The notes under the pieces were generated by a model. The model was not told the DNA's origin, made no database searches, and saw only the letters and a program-made list of their open reading frames with translations. A stretch of DNA of 64,000 nt from Candidatus Heimdallarchaeota archaeon (lineage in GTDB: Archaea; Asgardarchaeota; Heimdallarchaeia; Heimdallarchaeales; Kariarchaeaceae), in assembly GCA_026702845.1 (NCBI GenBank), contig JADCLS010000021.1:36174-100173 (forward strand), in the 5' to 3' direction. Both the position numbers and the translations under genes were made by a program. Of this stretch, positions 63,754-64,000 are shown piece by piece. Numbering within the stretch: position 1 is the stretch's first letter; each line of letters starts with the position of its first letter.

Positions 63754-64000
63754 CAAAAAAGGATGATTTCCTTTTTTATAAGTGTTACGCAAGGACATAA
63801 AAAATCGGTATAGTAGAATTTGTGGTGCGACAATGCATAAATTTATGATTTTAGGTAGATTGAATGGAATACTATAGCTGTAATAATTTTCGTATTTTTA
63901 CAATATATTTGTAGTGCCTTCCCAAAAATTCTTACTCTATTTTCTCATAAGTAATTACTTAATTTTCTAGGTAAAATTCTAGATTGAATAAAAGGTGGGG

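Noticed and set aside
1..64000. CRISPR arrays, transposase genes, rRNA or tRNA genes
   Set aside because: Looked for and not seen; the repeats found are isolated pairs, not regularly spaced arrays.

Overview
The window looks like a chromosomal segment of an AT-rich archaeon, most likely an Asgard archaeon of the Heimdallarchaeia type. Support: archaeal TATA-type promoters with many nearly leaderless genes, a RadA recombinase, a two-domain Cdc48/VAT ATPase, LarB/LarC, a TFB-like cyclin-fold protein, a TPR protein ending in a longin/roadblock-like domain of a kind known from Asgard genomes, and several secreted proteins ending in a hydrophobic helix plus an Arg/Lys cluster (an archaeal sorting-like tail). 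The lineage call is inference. I see no rRNA, tRNA, CRISPR array or transposase gene.

Layout. 0-6.2 kb: a 5'-truncated helical-repeat protein, an MFS exporter, a HAD phosphatase, a small acidic protein, a two-gene membrane cassette and a truncated acetyltransferase. 6.2-15.4 kb: an accessory-looking island with a divergent cis-prenyltransferase-like protein, small membrane and secreted proteins, a strongly structured RNA candidate (8207-8475), an HMG-CoA synthase, a TFB-like protein without zinc ribbon, and several unknown small proteins. Several of these start about 32-38 nt downstream of the same promoter word, TTTACTTAAATA. 15.4-26.3 kb: amidohydrolase, two tandem 740-750 residue surface proteins, a DHFR-family reductase, RadA, the TPR-longin protein and a ketopantoate reductase. 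26.2-34.7 kb: an operon for a DOMON/CBM9-like surface protein, a six-hairpin-glycosidase-like secreted protein and a giant zinc-ribbon membrane protein; then a nitroreductase and larC-larB.

34.7-48.1 kb: a TPR/coiled-coil/winged-helix protein, a CNNM/CorC-type membrane protein, a BtpA-family protein, a class-C beta-lactamase-like hydrolase, a gene remnant joined to a 25-bp piece of cdc48, cdc48 itself, a dolichol/phytol-kinase-like protein and an M18 aminopeptidase. 48.3-57.1 kb: two tandem TPR paralogues, a small surface protein, an ArsR-GyrI-like regulator, a nucleotidyltransferase, and an MFS porter flanked by degenerate duplicated fragments. 57.2-61.2 kb: a TetR-ABC ATPase-FtsX permease operon with three TTGACT...AGTCA operator-like sites. 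61.3-64 kb: small membrane and secreted proteins, a GNAT acetyltransferase and an unusually lysine-rich 36-residue protein.

The strongest candidates for something not already explained are: the shared-promoter island of 6.9-13.7 kb; the structured RNA that lies between a secreted-protein gene and a membrane-anchored gene fragment lacking a start; and the membrane protein at 3905-4849, which has eleven basic residues spaced exactly four apart. None proves a new system from sequence alone.
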